From an uncultured bacterium (GTDB lineage: Bacteria; Bacillota; Clostridia; Oscillospirales; Oscillospiraceae): a stretch of 34,070 bases of DNA. Position 1 is the first letter of the stretch. The number at the start of each line of letters is the position of its first letter. The position numbers and the translations under genes were made by a program. Location: the NCBI GenBank assembly GCA_945873205.1, contig CAMCCC010000023.1:1-34070 (forward strand), read 5' to 3'. The notes beneath the pieces are model-generated. The model searched no databases. It saw only the letters and a list, made by a program, of their open reading frames with translations, and was not told where the DNA came from. Below are positions 7,029 to 14,472 of the stretch, in pieces.

Positions 7029-8861
7029 TTAGATGACAGTGGTGCAGGTGTTGGTGATGGTCAACAACGCAACGATAATAGCGTTCGCAACACCGGCAAT
7101 GTAGGGATTCTTAGTAACCTTATAAAGGATGCGGTTGATTACCGTGCTGAAGAACAGAATCAGAACGATGGGGAACAGCCAAAGCACATACATAGGAAGG
7201 TTCACGCCGGTGGCCATGTTGTTGACCCACAGCATGGCGCCGGTGCTGTAGTAGTGGATGTACTGAATCCAGGGGATAATCAGGGCGGGAATGGTGGTAA
7301 AGAGGGCAACAATGATGGTGTTGACCCAGCTCTTGCCGCCGATCTCGTTGTAGTTGAAGCAGTTGTTGGCAACAGAGCTTGCCACATAGAAGGTGATAAA
7401 CAGCAGGCCATAGGGCAGGTACTTGAGAATGGGGGCCTCAAAGGCCTTGATAGCCAGGGTCCAGATGCGGAAGTCGGCATAGAAGAAGTAGTCGGCGGTA
7501 AAGACGCAGACATAGGCCATGACGGCGATAATCACGCCCAGCAGCACGCTGAGGCCCAGCTTCTTGGCAGGCATCTTTACGCCCAGCTCTGCCAGATCCA
7601 TGCCGTGCTTCTTGCCGTAGCACTGGTAGAACACCACCATGCTCAGGATGGCGAACAGACCACAGCCAGTAGACCAGAGGCCCAGGCCCATAGCCTCCGT
7701 CTGAGCCACATGCATCTTGTTGCCCCAGCTAACCAGCGTCAGGTAGCTGACAGAGCCGAACAGTGCGCCGGCAGCCAGGCTGAGCCAGAACCACAGCTTG
7801 CCCTTCCCGTCTGCCACCTTGACAGGCTGAACCACTTCCTTGGCCCGCAGGCATTCAAAGGTGGGCGTAAAGACCATCAAGGTGCCGAAGGCGCAGATAA
7901 AGATCACGAGACCGATAAGGCCCACGCAGTTGAAGGCTTCCTTCCACTGCCAGACCTGGTTGGTGGGAGCAATGGGATTGGGAGCGCCGAAGGCATGCTC
8001 AAAGAAATCAATAATGTAAGATGCGGAACGGGCGGAGAAGTGAGACCAGGGGTGAATGATGGCAGGACGGAAGATGACATGAATCGCCTCTTCCCCATCG
8101 ATGGTCTCGGTGTAGTAGGTGTGGGCCTGCCGTGCCTCCAGGCCGGTGGGGTCCTGGCCAAAGTACAGGAAGGACTGGGCGTTCTTGCTCTCCATGTAAT
8201 AGGGTGCCTGACGGCTAACGCCGTTGTCATCAACATAGCCATGGAAGAACTCGTCGTACTGGGCGGAAACGACGCCCACATCCCGTCCACCGTAGGCATT
8301 GGTAAAGTTGCCGTCATTATCGGTGTAGATCGGATCGTTGCAGTGGATGAGGACGGCGGAAATCAGCCGGTTCTCGTTCAGGTTGTCCGCATTGATCGCC
8401 GCATTGCAGCTCCAGCTGCCCATGGAGTGGCCGGTGATGCCGATGCGGCTGGTGTCAACAAAGGGCATGCGGCTGACGGCCAGAACAGCCTGATAAACAC
8501 CGTCGGGCATGAAGGTGACGAAATTCTCAATCACGTCACTGTCACCATGGTCAGGCTGGTCAATGCTCAACACTACATAGCCCCGGCGGGACAGCTCCAC
8601 ATAGTTGGCGTCGGTCATTTCCTTGTTGTTCAGGTAACCGTGGCTCACCACAATGGCCGGAGCAGGGTTCTCCGCCGTGGCTGTATCCGGGATGAACAGG
8701 TAGGCGCTCATGGTGTAGCCGCTGTCCGTCTCAAAGGCCAGTTCCTTCATGGTCACCTTGCCTCCGCTGGTCTGTACCGCCGATACAACGATGGAGGCCA
8801 GCAGCATCAGGGCGATACTGATGCAGAGCCATATCTTGGCTTGCTTTTTAACTTTTTCCAT
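7029..8861 (-). CDS. Membrane-embedded alpha/beta hydrolase
   Basis: This encodes 610 residues in two parts. Residues 9-29 are a membrane anchor; about 40-300 form an alpha/beta-hydrolase domain with the oxyanion region [18 protein letters not shown], and the nucleophile elbow GHSMGSW (Ser146). IIHPWSHFS supplies a candidate catalytic His. Residues from about 305 to the end hold some seven hydrophobic segments. The hydrolase domain would lie outside the cell, and the substrate is unknown (an ester or lipid-like compound by analogy). ATG at 8861 is chosen because AAAGGA precedes it and the anchor begins soon after; the longer frame adds a Lys/Arg-rich stretch of doubtful value. It lies between glpK and a PocR regulator, all on the same strand. 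Confidence 0.75.
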   Translation of the reverse strand: MEKVKKQAKIWLCISIALMLLASIVVSAVQTSGGKVTMKELAFETDSGYTMSAYLFIPDTATAENPAPAIVVSHGYLNNKEMTDANYVELSRRGYVVLSIDQPDHGDSDVIENFVTFMPDGVYQAVLAVSRMPFVDTSRIGITGHSMGSWSCNAAINADNLNENRLISAVLIHCNDPIYTDNDGNFTNAYGGRDVGVVSAQYDEFFHGYVDDNGVSRQAPYYMESKNAQSFLYFGQDPTGLEARQAHTYYTETIDGEEAIHVIFRPAIIHPWSHFSARSASYIIDFFEHAFGAPNPIAPTNQVWQWKEAFNCVGLIGLVIFICAFGTLMVFTPTFECLRAKEVVQPVKVADGKGKLWFWLSLAAGALFGSVSYLTLVSWGNKMHVAQTEAMGLGLWSTGCGLFAILSMVVFYQCYGKKHGMDLAELGVKMPAKKLGLSVLLGVIIAVMAYVCVFTADYFFYADFRIWTLAIKAFEAPILKYLPYGLLFITFYVASSVANNCFNYNEIGGKSWVNTIIVALFTTIPALIIPWIQYIHYYSTGAMLWVNNMATGVNLPMYVLWLFPIVLILFFSTVINRILYKVTKNPYIAGVANAIIVALLTITNTCTTVI

Positions 8862-8925
8862 TTTCGCTTTCCTTTCTCTTCTGTTTTGTTTGTTTTGGCG
8901 GGTTTTTCCCCTTTTTTCCGCCATC

Positions 8926-8954
8926 CTTGTATCTAAAATAGCCGTTTTGCACAA
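8926..8954 (-). promoter_or_regulatory. Candidate promoter of the hydrolase gene
   Basis: Minus strand: TTGTGC (8954-8949), 17-bp spacer, TACAAG (8931-8926). The boxes are only moderately good; the whole 8862-9090 interval is AT-rich with many T-runs. Confidence 0.4.
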
Positions 8955-9090
8955 AAAATCCAATAAGAAAGCTTGTTGTACTTTTCGTCGTTTTTATCCT
9001 CTTTTTTTGCGCTTTTCGTGTTTTTTGACATTTTGATTTGACAACAAAAAAACTTAAACAAATTCCCGCCGGGCACTTTAGGCAGAGTAT

Positions 9091-9122
9091 ATAAAAGCCA
9101 GAACGGACGGACCGTTCTGGCT
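9091..9122 (-). terminator. Terminator of the PocR/AraC regulator
   Basis: AGCCAGAACGG (9096-9106), five-base loop, CCGTTCTGGCT (9112-9122); on the minus strand it is followed by TTTATAT. Confidence 0.88.
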
Positions 9123-9127
9123 GAAGC

Positions 9128-10126
9128 TCATTTAAACATATGTTGGCGGTATATGGAAGGGGTGACACCCTCCATGCGTTTGAACACGGCGATAAAATTG
9201 CTGACATTCAGATAGCCCACATCCCCGGCGATTTGCGCAACACTTTTGTTTGTCCCCCGAAGCTGTTCCTTGGCCAGCTCAATCTTCTGCCGGTTGACGT
9301 AGTTCACAAAGCTTTCCCCAATCTCGCGGTTGAAAAGGCGGGAGAAGTAGCTGGGGCTCAGATGGCAGAGATCCGCCATTTCTTTCATGGACACATTTTC
9401 TCTGGGGTGGTCGCGGATAAAGGCGACAGCAGGGTATATGGCGCTGCTGGGCTTTACAGGGAGTTGCGCAGCGGCTGTCTCTGGTGTCTGGCTCACCGGG
9501 GCCTGCAGTTCCTGAATATCGGCTTCGCTGCTCCACTGCTCCTTATTTAAGCTCAGCGTCCACTGGTATGTCTCTTCCCTGTTCCGCTGTTTCACGGCTC
9601 TGTCCACGGTATATTGCACGATGGAATTGATCAGATCCGCAATTTCCACGATGCGCTCATACTCCATCTCCGGCAGACGCTCATACATCTCCAGCAGATC
9701 CTTGCGGGCCGCTTCCTCCTCCGCCTGGAAGGAGCTGATCTCGTTCACCAGCCGCACGGCTTTCTCCGCGTCCTTGTTCATCAGCCGCACCTGACCGAAC
9801 ATTACCGCGCCAAGGTATCTATCACCCACCATCACCGGCACAGCCACATCCACGATCCCGCAATGGCAAAGGTAGATGTATGGCCGCTCAAGGCGCACTG
9901 CCTCCAGTCCGGCCAGGGCGTCACAGCGAAAACAGCGCTTGCGGGAAACAGGATTCTCCCGGATGACGCTGCAGAACTCCGTGCGGCAGCTATGCTTTGT
10001 CACGGGGTTGCCTTTCAGGTCAATGCAGATGATGGCTGTCCCGGTCACTTTTGCCAGCTGATCCTGTACCTTCTCCCAAAGTGGGATATCCAGGATGCTT
10101 TTCATGTCAAAGTCCGTTCTGGCCAC
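9128..10126 (-). CDS. AraC-family regulator with PocR sensory domain
   Basis: This encodes 332 residues. The N-terminal half (about 10-175) matches the PocR ligand-binding domain: Cys-rich RTEFCSVIRENPVSRKRC, FRCDALAGLEA, YLCHCGIVDVAVPVMV, YLGAVMFGQVR. The C-terminal 100 residues form an AraC double helix-turn-helix: VSMKEMADLCHLSPSYFSRL and SVAQIAGDVGYLNVSNFIAV. PocR domains sense small polyols such as propanediol or glycerol derivatives, and glpK two genes away fits. The GTG start at 10126 has GGGGAGGG 8 bp upstream. An inverted repeat at 10155-10170, at the predicted transcript start, suggests control of the gene itself. Confidence 0.88.
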   Translation of the reverse strand: MARTDFDMKSILDIPLWEKVQDQLAKVTGTAIICIDLKGNPVTKHSCRTEFCSVIRENPVSRKRCFRCDALAGLEAVRLERPYIYLCHCGIVDVAVPVMVGDRYLGAVMFGQVRLMNKDAEKAVRLVNEISSFQAEEEAARKDLLEMYERLPEMEYERIVEIADLINSIVQYTVDRAVKQRNREETYQWTLSLNKEQWSSEADIQELQAPVSQTPETAAAQLPVKPSSAIYPAVAFIRDHPRENVSMKEMADLCHLSPSYFSRLFNREIGESFVNYVNRQKIELAKEQLRGTNKSVAQIAGDVGYLNVSNFIAVFKRMEGVTPSIYRQHMFK

Positions 10127-10154
10127 GGAACCATCCCTCCCCTATCTGTGTTTT

Positions 10155-10203
10155 TTAACCCTTTGGTTAAGGCCATAATACCCGGCAGAATTCTGAAAAG
10201 CAA
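10155..10203 (-). promoter_or_regulatory. Promoter of the PocR gene with overlapping inverted repeat
   Basis: Minus strand: TTGCTT (10203-10198), 17-bp spacer, TATTAT (10180-10175). TTAACC-CTTT-GGTTAA (10155-10170) is a perfect inverted repeat covering the expected transcript start. Confidence 0.6.
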
Positions 10204-10290
10204 TGTTTTAGAAGCAAAATCATATAATTGAACAATTTCTCGCTATTTGATTCGTCAATTTTGCACAGCGAATTGCTGCTGTAAAAAGCA

Positions 10291-10323
10291 AAAACGCCGC
10301 AGTCAAGCGACTACGGAGTTTTT
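10291..10323 (-). terminator. Terminator of the small membrane protein gene (repeat copy 2, diverged)
   Basis: 10294-10304 pairs with 10309-10319 around AAGC. Two changes from the perfect repeat leave G-U pairs in the minus-strand RNA but mismatches in the plus-strand RNA, so it should act only for the minus-strand gene at 10360-10641. Confidence 0.78.
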
Positions 10324-10359
10324 CGGCTTGTCAGAATATTCCTTTGGGCGGGGCGCCGG

Positions 10360-10641
10360 TCAGCCCTGGGCTGCCGCCATTCGATCCAGCTTCTTGTTGC
10401 GCAGCGTGAGCACAAGGTCCACGGAAACCATGGCCAGGTCCAGAATGTAAACAGCCAGAACATAGTTCACATTGTGGGTGACGATCTTCCCGGCAATTCC
10501 CAGCAGATAGCCCGCAATCACCAGCAGCTGAAAGATAAGGCTCTTGCCGCCTGCGGTGCGGGAACGATAAGATTTGACAATGTTAAAGGGCCAGGAAGCA
10601 CCAAAGCAAAGCAGCATACCCGTTTCAAAGATTCCACCCAT
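10360..10641 (-). CDS. Small membrane protein, PQ-loop/SemiSWEET-like
   Basis: This encodes 93 residues with three hydrophobic helices (about 3-20, 35-55, 63-82). The stretch GASWPFNIVKSYRSRTAGGK followed by SLIFQLLVIAGYLLGIAGK resembles the PQ-loop layout (a Pro in helix 1, a basic loop, then a GxS-type turn) of half-size sugar-transporter-like proteins, but the canonical PQ pair is replaced by WPF, so function is not assigned. ATG at 10641 is preferred over GTG at 10653 because the weak AGAAAGAAG site lies at a workable distance only from the ATG. It is a single gene with its own terminator. Confidence 0.65.
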   Translation of the reverse strand: MGGIFETGMLLCFGASWPFNIVKSYRSRTAGGKSLIFQLLVIAGYLLGIAGKIVTHNVNYVLAVYILDLAMVSVDLVLTLRNKKLDRMAAAQG

Positions 10642-10712
10642 AAAAACAAACACTTCTTTCTGTGAATAATTCCCGCGGCAAAATGTCAGCGGTCTGCCTT
10701 TTCAAACAAAAG

Positions 10713-10743
10713 CAAAAACTCCGCAGTCAAGCGACTGCGGAGT
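10713..10743 (-). terminator. Terminator of tRNA-Val (repeat copy 3)
   Basis: ACTCCGCAGTC (10718-10728), AAGC, GACTGCGGAGT (10733-10743), identical to copy 1; followed by TTTTTGC on the minus strand. It begins 5 bases after the tRNA CCA end. Confidence 0.88.
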
Positions 10744-10748
10744 TGCTG

Positions 10749-10824
10749 TGGTGGACGATACAAGACTCGAACTTGTGACCTCCCGCACGTCAAGCGGATG
10801 CGCTACCAGCTGCGCCAATCGTCC
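10749..10824 (-). tRNA. tRNA-Val, anticodon GAC
   Basis: 76 nt with encoded CCA. Acceptor GGACGAT pairs with ATCGTCC; D stem GCGC/GCGC with loop AGCTGGTA; anticodon stem TCCGC/GCGGG (one T-G pair), loop TTGACGT, so anticodon GAC reading GUC/GUU; T arm ACAAG-TTCGAGT-CTTGT; discriminator A. It has its own promoter and terminator. Confidence 0.95.
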
Positions 10825-10845
10825 AGCTCTCTATCAGCAAGGGGT

Positions 10846-10874
10846 ATTCTATATCATAAAAAGAGAATTGTCAA
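10846..10874 (-). promoter_or_regulatory. Promoter of tRNA-Val
   Basis: Minus strand: TTGACA (10874-10869), 17-bp spacer, TAGAAT (10851-10846), about 15 bp before the mature tRNA 5' end. Confidence 0.85.
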
Positions 10875-10901
10875 GGATTTTTTGTGGGAAGCTTTCGCTT
10901 T

Positions 10902-10931
10902 TTGCAGTGCGGAGGCGGCGGAGGGTATAAT
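10902..10931 (+). promoter_or_regulatory. Candidate promoter of spoVAC
   Basis: TATAAT at 10926-10931 with TTGCAG at 10902-10907 (18-bp spacer). It looks like a vegetative sigma-A site; a forespore sigma-G type sequence was not clear. Confidence 0.45.
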
Positions 10932-10982
10932 CGCCGGGAAGGCGCAGATAATGACATCATAAACCGATGGGGGACGAGCAAT

Positions 10983-11423
10983 ATGAAAATGACAAACGAC
11001 GAATATAAAGACTATACCGACAGCCATTCACCCCGGTCAAAGTCCGGCCGGAATATGCTGCGGGCCTTCCTGGTGGGCGGGGCCATCTGTCTGGTGGGCC
11101 AGGCCCTCATTGACATCTTCATGGCCCTGGGCATCGACAAGGAAACGGCCTGTTCCGGCGGCTCCATCAGCCTGGTGTTCCTGGGTGCCCTGCTGACGGG
11201 CCTGGGGGTCTATGACGATATGGCAAAATTTGCCGGGGCGGGCACCCTGGTGCCCATCACCGGATTTGCAAACTCTGTGGTGGCTCCTGCACTGGAGTTC
11301 AAGACCGAGGGCTTCGTTCTGGGCACGGCGGCAAAGATGTTCATCATCTCAGGCCCGGTCATCGTCTATGGCATTTCCGCCAGCGTGGTATACGGTTTAT
11401 TATATGTACTTTTTGGCGGATAA
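10983..11423 (+). CDS. spoVAC: Stage V sporulation protein AC (orphan copy)
   Basis: This encodes 146 residues with four or five hydrophobic helices after a polar N-terminus. GGAICLVGQALIDIF, SGGSISLVFLGALLTGLGVY, DDMAKFAGAGTLVPITGFAN and a C-terminal block starting SGPVIVYG are the SpoVAC/SpoVAEb family pattern. SpoVA proteins sit in the spore inner membrane and move dipicolinic acid; SpoVAC can act as a mechanosensitive channel. In most spore formers spoVAC is followed by spoVAD and spoVAEb; here the next gene is an opposed LysR regulator, so this copy stands alone. ATG at 10983 is chosen because family similarity starts just after it; the ribosome site is GGGGGA. Confidence 0.88.
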   Translation: MKMTNDEYKDYTDSHSPRSKSGRNMLRAFLVGGAICLVGQALIDIFMALGIDKETACSGGSISLVFLGALLTGLGVYDDMAKFAGAGTLVPITGFANSVVAPALEFKTEGFVLGTAAKMFIISGPVIVYGISASVVYGLLYVLFGG

Positions 11424-11515
11424 ACGAATAAAGGGCCCGGTGAGACATAGAATGAAGCAGGGAAACTGACACAAGAGAAAGCGGCCGCCGAGAACCCTGG
11501 GGCGGGGAGTACGAT

Positions 11516-12415
11516 TTATAACGCCGGACTGCCGTATTTGGCGGTGATGATGCTTTGGGAGCAGCTGATCAGGCGGCGGATGTTCTTGTCATGCATATGC
11601 TTCTCGCTGACAATGATGCCCAGGGAACGGAAATACTTGGGGGAGATGGGGACGATCTTCACCTGGTAGTTCATGCCCTTGACCACCAGCCTTGAGAGCA
11701 GACTGACGCCCAGACCATGCTCCACCATGGAGACGATGGATTCGTCGTCCAGATTGGTGGTGATGATGTGCGGCTCGACTTTCCGGGGGGAGGCGGAAAA
11801 AATAGGAAGAATATAGGTGTCCGCACCCTGAGAGGGCATGAGGAACTGGGTGCCGTCAAAACGCTCCACCGGCAGCACATCACCCTCCAGCGGAAAATTC
11901 TCCGGCAGCACGGCCACCAGCTCATCCTCCCACAGAGGAATCCAGCCAAGGCCCTGGGCCAGGGACTCATCATAGCTGGTCATGATGCAGTCCAGCTCAT
12001 CGTCCCGCACGGCCGTGTAAAGCTCCAGCAGACCGTCCATGGTCAGAGAAACCTTGGTGTCCGGGCAGACCTTGCGGTAATCTGCCATGATCTGGGGCAC
12101 CCAGTGGCGGGCGATGCTGGAATAGGCCCCCAGCCGCAGGGTGGAGCAATTGCGCTGGCGCAGCCGCTCCGCCGCCTGGTTCAGCTCTTCGGCTGCATCG
12201 GCCAGACTGCGCAGCTCCGGCAGCAGCTCCTGCCCGGCAGGGGACAGGCGTACCCCGCTCTTGCTGCGCAAAAGCAGGTTCAGTCCCAGCTCGGTTTCCA
12301 GGGAATTCATCATGTGGGTCAACCCCGATTGGGTGTAGCCCAGCTCGGAAGCGGCGGCAGTGAGGCTGCCGAGGTCTATCGCGGCTAAAAGCGCCTGAAC
12401 TTTTTTTGTATCCAT
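11516..12415 (-). CDS. LysR-family transcriptional regulator
   Basis: This encodes 299 residues, normal for the family. The winged helix-turn-helix is at 4-60 (ALLAAIDLGSLTAAASELGY, TQSGLTHMMNSLETELG, RSKSGVRLSPAGQELLP), then the periplasmic-binding-like effector domain with RLGAYSSIARHWVPQIMADY, LDCIMTSYDE and VEHGLGVSLLSRLVV. It is divergent from the NSS transporter at 12599, the usual layout of a LysR activator and its target. The intergenic gap holds a T-N11-A site. The ribosome binding site is weak (AGAAAG), consistent with low expression. The ligand is unknown and may be the transported substrate. Confidence 0.92.
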   Translation of the reverse strand: MDTKKVQALLAAIDLGSLTAAASELGYTQSGLTHMMNSLETELGLNLLLRSKSGVRLSPAGQELLPELRSLADAAEELNQAAERLRQRNCSTLRLGAYSSIARHWVPQIMADYRKVCPDTKVSLTMDGLLELYTAVRDDELDCIMTSYDESLAQGLGWIPLWEDELVAVLPENFPLEGDVLPVERFDGTQFLMPSQGADTYILPIFSASPRKVEPHIITTNLDDESIVSMVEHGLGVSLLSRLVVKGMNYQVKIVPISPKYFRSLGIIVSEKHMHDKNIRRLISCSQSIITAKYGSPAL

Positions 12416-12469
12416 TGTTAAAAAATTCGCTTTCTTTCGTCAATTTTTGAACAAATTCCACAATCATCC

Positions 12470-12558
12470 ATGAGAGAATCTCATTACATACATAATAATG
12501 TAGCGCTATGAAAAAAGCAAGCAAAATGTTATAATCGATTTGCGCATGAGAGATCTCA
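12470..12558. promoter_or_regulatory. LysR-type operator pair and transporter promoter
   Basis: ATGAGAGAATCTCAT (12470-12484) is a perfect palindrome containing a T-N11-A LysR box. A near copy, ATGAGAGATCTCA, lies at 12546-12558. TATAAT at 12530-12535 with a poor -35 (TATGAA at 12507) puts the first site about 60-70 bp upstream of the expected start, the standard position for a LysR recognition site. Confidence 0.65.
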
Positions 12559-12598
12559 AGTTTGCAGAGGTATTTTGAATTTTTGAGAGGAGATTTTT

Positions 12599-14179
12599 AT
12601 GGAGAACAATCGTGGATCATGGGCCAGCAATCTGGGCTTCCTGCTGGCTGCTGTTGGTTCTGCTGTCGGTCTGGGCAACATCTGGGGCTTCCCCAACAAG
12701 ATGGGCGCCGGCGGTGGTTTTACTTTTCTGATCATTTATTTGCTGTTGGCCGTATTCGTGGGCATGCCCATTATGGTCAGTGAGCTGGCTTTGGGCCGCA
12801 AGACCGGCCGGGGCGTGCTGGGCGCTTACAGAAAGGCCAGCAAGAAGTTCAAATGGCTGGGCTTCCTGGGAATTCTGGCTCCCTTCCTGATCATGAGCTT
12901 CTACTCCGTTCTGGGCGGCTACTGCCTGCAGTACATGTCCCTGAACCTGGCAGAGCTGAGCTTCGGTCTCAGCGGCATCTTCGGCAGCGCCATCACCGGC
13001 GGCGCTACCTTCGGCGCCATGCTCACCAACCCCTTTGGCTGCTTCGTATTCACCCTGCTGTTCCTGGTCATCTGCATGCTGATCGTTAAGGGCGGCGTTT
13101 CCGGCGGTATTGAGAAGTTCAACAAGGTGGGTATGCCCGCCCTGTTCGTGATGCTCATCATCGTTATCATCCGCTCCCTGTCCCTGCCCGGTGCAGTGGA
13201 AGGCCTGAAGTTCATGTTCGTCCCCGGCTATGCGGTGTCCGCAGGCTTCATTTCCGAGGCTCCTAGCTTCGTGAAGGTTCTGGGCAGCGCCGGCGGCCAG
13301 ATGTTCTTCTCCCTGTCTCTGGCCATGGGCGCCATGGTTACTTACGGCTCCTACCTGGGTAAGGAGGAGGATCTGACCAAGAACTCCCTGATCATTGTTG
13401 TATCCGATACCATCATCGCCCTGATGGCCGGCCTGGCCGTTATCCCCGCTGCCGTTGCCAACTCCATGGCCAGCGGCATCGCCAACGGCGACATGGTCCT
13501 GGGCGGCCCCAAGCTCCTGTTCATCACCCTGCAGGATGTGTTCTCCAACATGGGCCCCACCGGCCCCCTCTTCGGCGTGGTGTTCTACCTGCTGGTGGTC
13601 ATCGCCGCCATCACCTCCGCCATCTCCCTGATGGAGGTTATCGCTACCCTGTTCCTTGACCGCGCTCATGAGCAGGGCAGGGAAGGCAACCGCACCAAGG
13701 TCACCCTGTGGGTCAGCCTGGCCATCACCATTGAGGCCCTGGTAGTCGCATGGTGCGGCCTGGGCTCCAACGGCATCGACCCCGTCACGCTGCTGGGCCG
13801 CGACGTGATGAGCAGCCCGGTCTTCATGGACTGCTGGCTGGACTTCATGGACTGCTGGTCTGAGGGCCTGGCAATGCCCATTGGCGCACTGCTGATGTCC
13901 ATCATGGTGGCTATAGAGCTGAAGCCCAAGTACGTCCTGGATGAGGTCAATGGCAATAAGCCCGGCTTCTTCAGCACCTTCTATAAGATCTGCATCACCG
14001 TGGTGGCCCCTGTGGTCATGGCCTTCGTTCTGGCCGGCCAGATGATCAGCTTCTTCACCAATGTGGACGGCAGCAACGGCAGCACCGTCTCCCTGGTGTG
14101 CTACATCATCTCCGCTGTGATCCTGGTGCTGGGCTATGTCTATGCCGCAGTCGGCAGCAAGGAGAAGACCGCTGCCTGA
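12599..14179 (+). CDS. Sodium-dependent transporter, NSS (SNF) family
   Basis: This encodes 526 residues with about 12 membrane helices. Helix 1, GFLLAAVGSAVGLGNIWGFP followed by NKMGAGGGFTFLIIY, is the hallmark of the LeuT/NSS fold, in which the unwound helix binds Na+ and substrate. The QMFFSLSLAMGAMVTYGSYL stretch is the helix 6 signature. Family members take up amino acids or related amines with Na+. Substrate not predictable. AGGAG stands 7 bp before the ATG. Divergent LysR control is likely. An unusual near-direct repeat, DCWLDFMDCWSEG, lies in a loop near residue 417. Confidence 0.94.
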   Translation: MENNRGSWASNLGFLLAAVGSAVGLGNIWGFPNKMGAGGGFTFLIIYLLLAVFVGMPIMVSELALGRKTGRGVLGAYRKASKKFKWLGFLGILAPFLIMSFYSVLGGYCLQYMSLNLAELSFGLSGIFGSAITGGATFGAMLTNPFGCFVFTLLFLVICMLIVKGGVSGGIEKFNKVGMPALFVMLIIVIIRSLSLPGAVEGLKFMFVPGYAVSAGFISEAPSFVKVLGSAGGQMFFSLSLAMGAMVTYGSYLGKEEDLTKNSLIIVVSDTIIALMAGLAVIPAAVANSMASGIANGDMVLGGPKLLFITLQDVFSNMGPTGPLFGVVFYLLVVIAAITSAISLMEVIATLFLDRAHEQGREGNRTKVTLWVSLAITIEALVVAWCGLGSNGIDPVTLLGRDVMSSPVFMDCWLDFMDCWSEGLAMPIGALLMSIMVAIELKPKYVLDEVNGNKPGFFSTFYKICITVVAPVVMAFVLAGQMISFFTNVDGSNGSTVSLVCYIISAVILVLGYVYAAVGSKEKTAA

Positions 14180-14217
14180 GCGGCTCCTCCCATAAAAGAA
14201 TGATCGCAATAAAAATC

Positions 14218-14252
14218 GTATGCGGCGGGCTTCGGCCCGCCGCATACTTTTC
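14218..14252 (+). terminator. Terminator of the NSS transporter gene
   Basis: Perfect 13-bp stem GTATGCGGCGGGC (14218-14230) with 14235-14247, stable TTCG loop, TTTT tail. Confidence 0.93.
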
Positions 14253-14279
14253 CCCATTTTGTACCTCCGGGAGGAGAAA

Positions 14280-14339
14280 TTGTGCAAGAAATAACAATTT
14301 CCAACAAATTGTGTTAAGAATATTACTATTCTTGCACAA
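14280..14339. promoter_or_regulatory. Cluster of TTGTG..AAGAA sites upstream of the hydrogenase operon
   Basis: TTGTGCAAGAA (14280-14290) and its exact inverse TTCTTGCACAA (14329-14339) flank a third, looser copy TTGTGTTAAGAA (14309-14320). A smaller inverted repeat ACAATTT-CCAAC-AAATTGT lies at 14294-14312. The block TTGTGCAAGAAATAACAA (14280-14297) resembles the Rex operator pattern TTGTTAA-N4-TTAACAA with a few mismatches. It ends about 64 bp upstream of the -35 box. Confidence 0.5.
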
Positions 14340-14402
14340 AAGGACATGGGGGATTATAATAGCTGTATCTTGAAATTCTTGCGGTCAATTGCGAAAAATG
14401 CT

Positions 14403-14431
14403 TTGACAAGCACATCCCTAGGTAATATAAT
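14403..14431 (+). promoter_or_regulatory. Perfect consensus promoter of the hyp-hydrogenase operon
   Basis: TTGACA (14403-14408), 17-bp spacer, TATAAT (14426-14431). No other equally good promoter is seen before 27.5 kb, so it may drive all 18 genes. Confidence 0.88.
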
Positions 14432-14472
14432 CTTGATTGATAAATAACTAACTATCCCTTGAGGGCAGCTGT

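Noticed and set aside
12617-14347. 576-codon open frame on the minus strand
   Set aside because: It is antisense to the well-supported NSS transporter; its composition (Gly, His, Gln, Asp rich) is typical of a mirror of GC-rich codons and has no domain.
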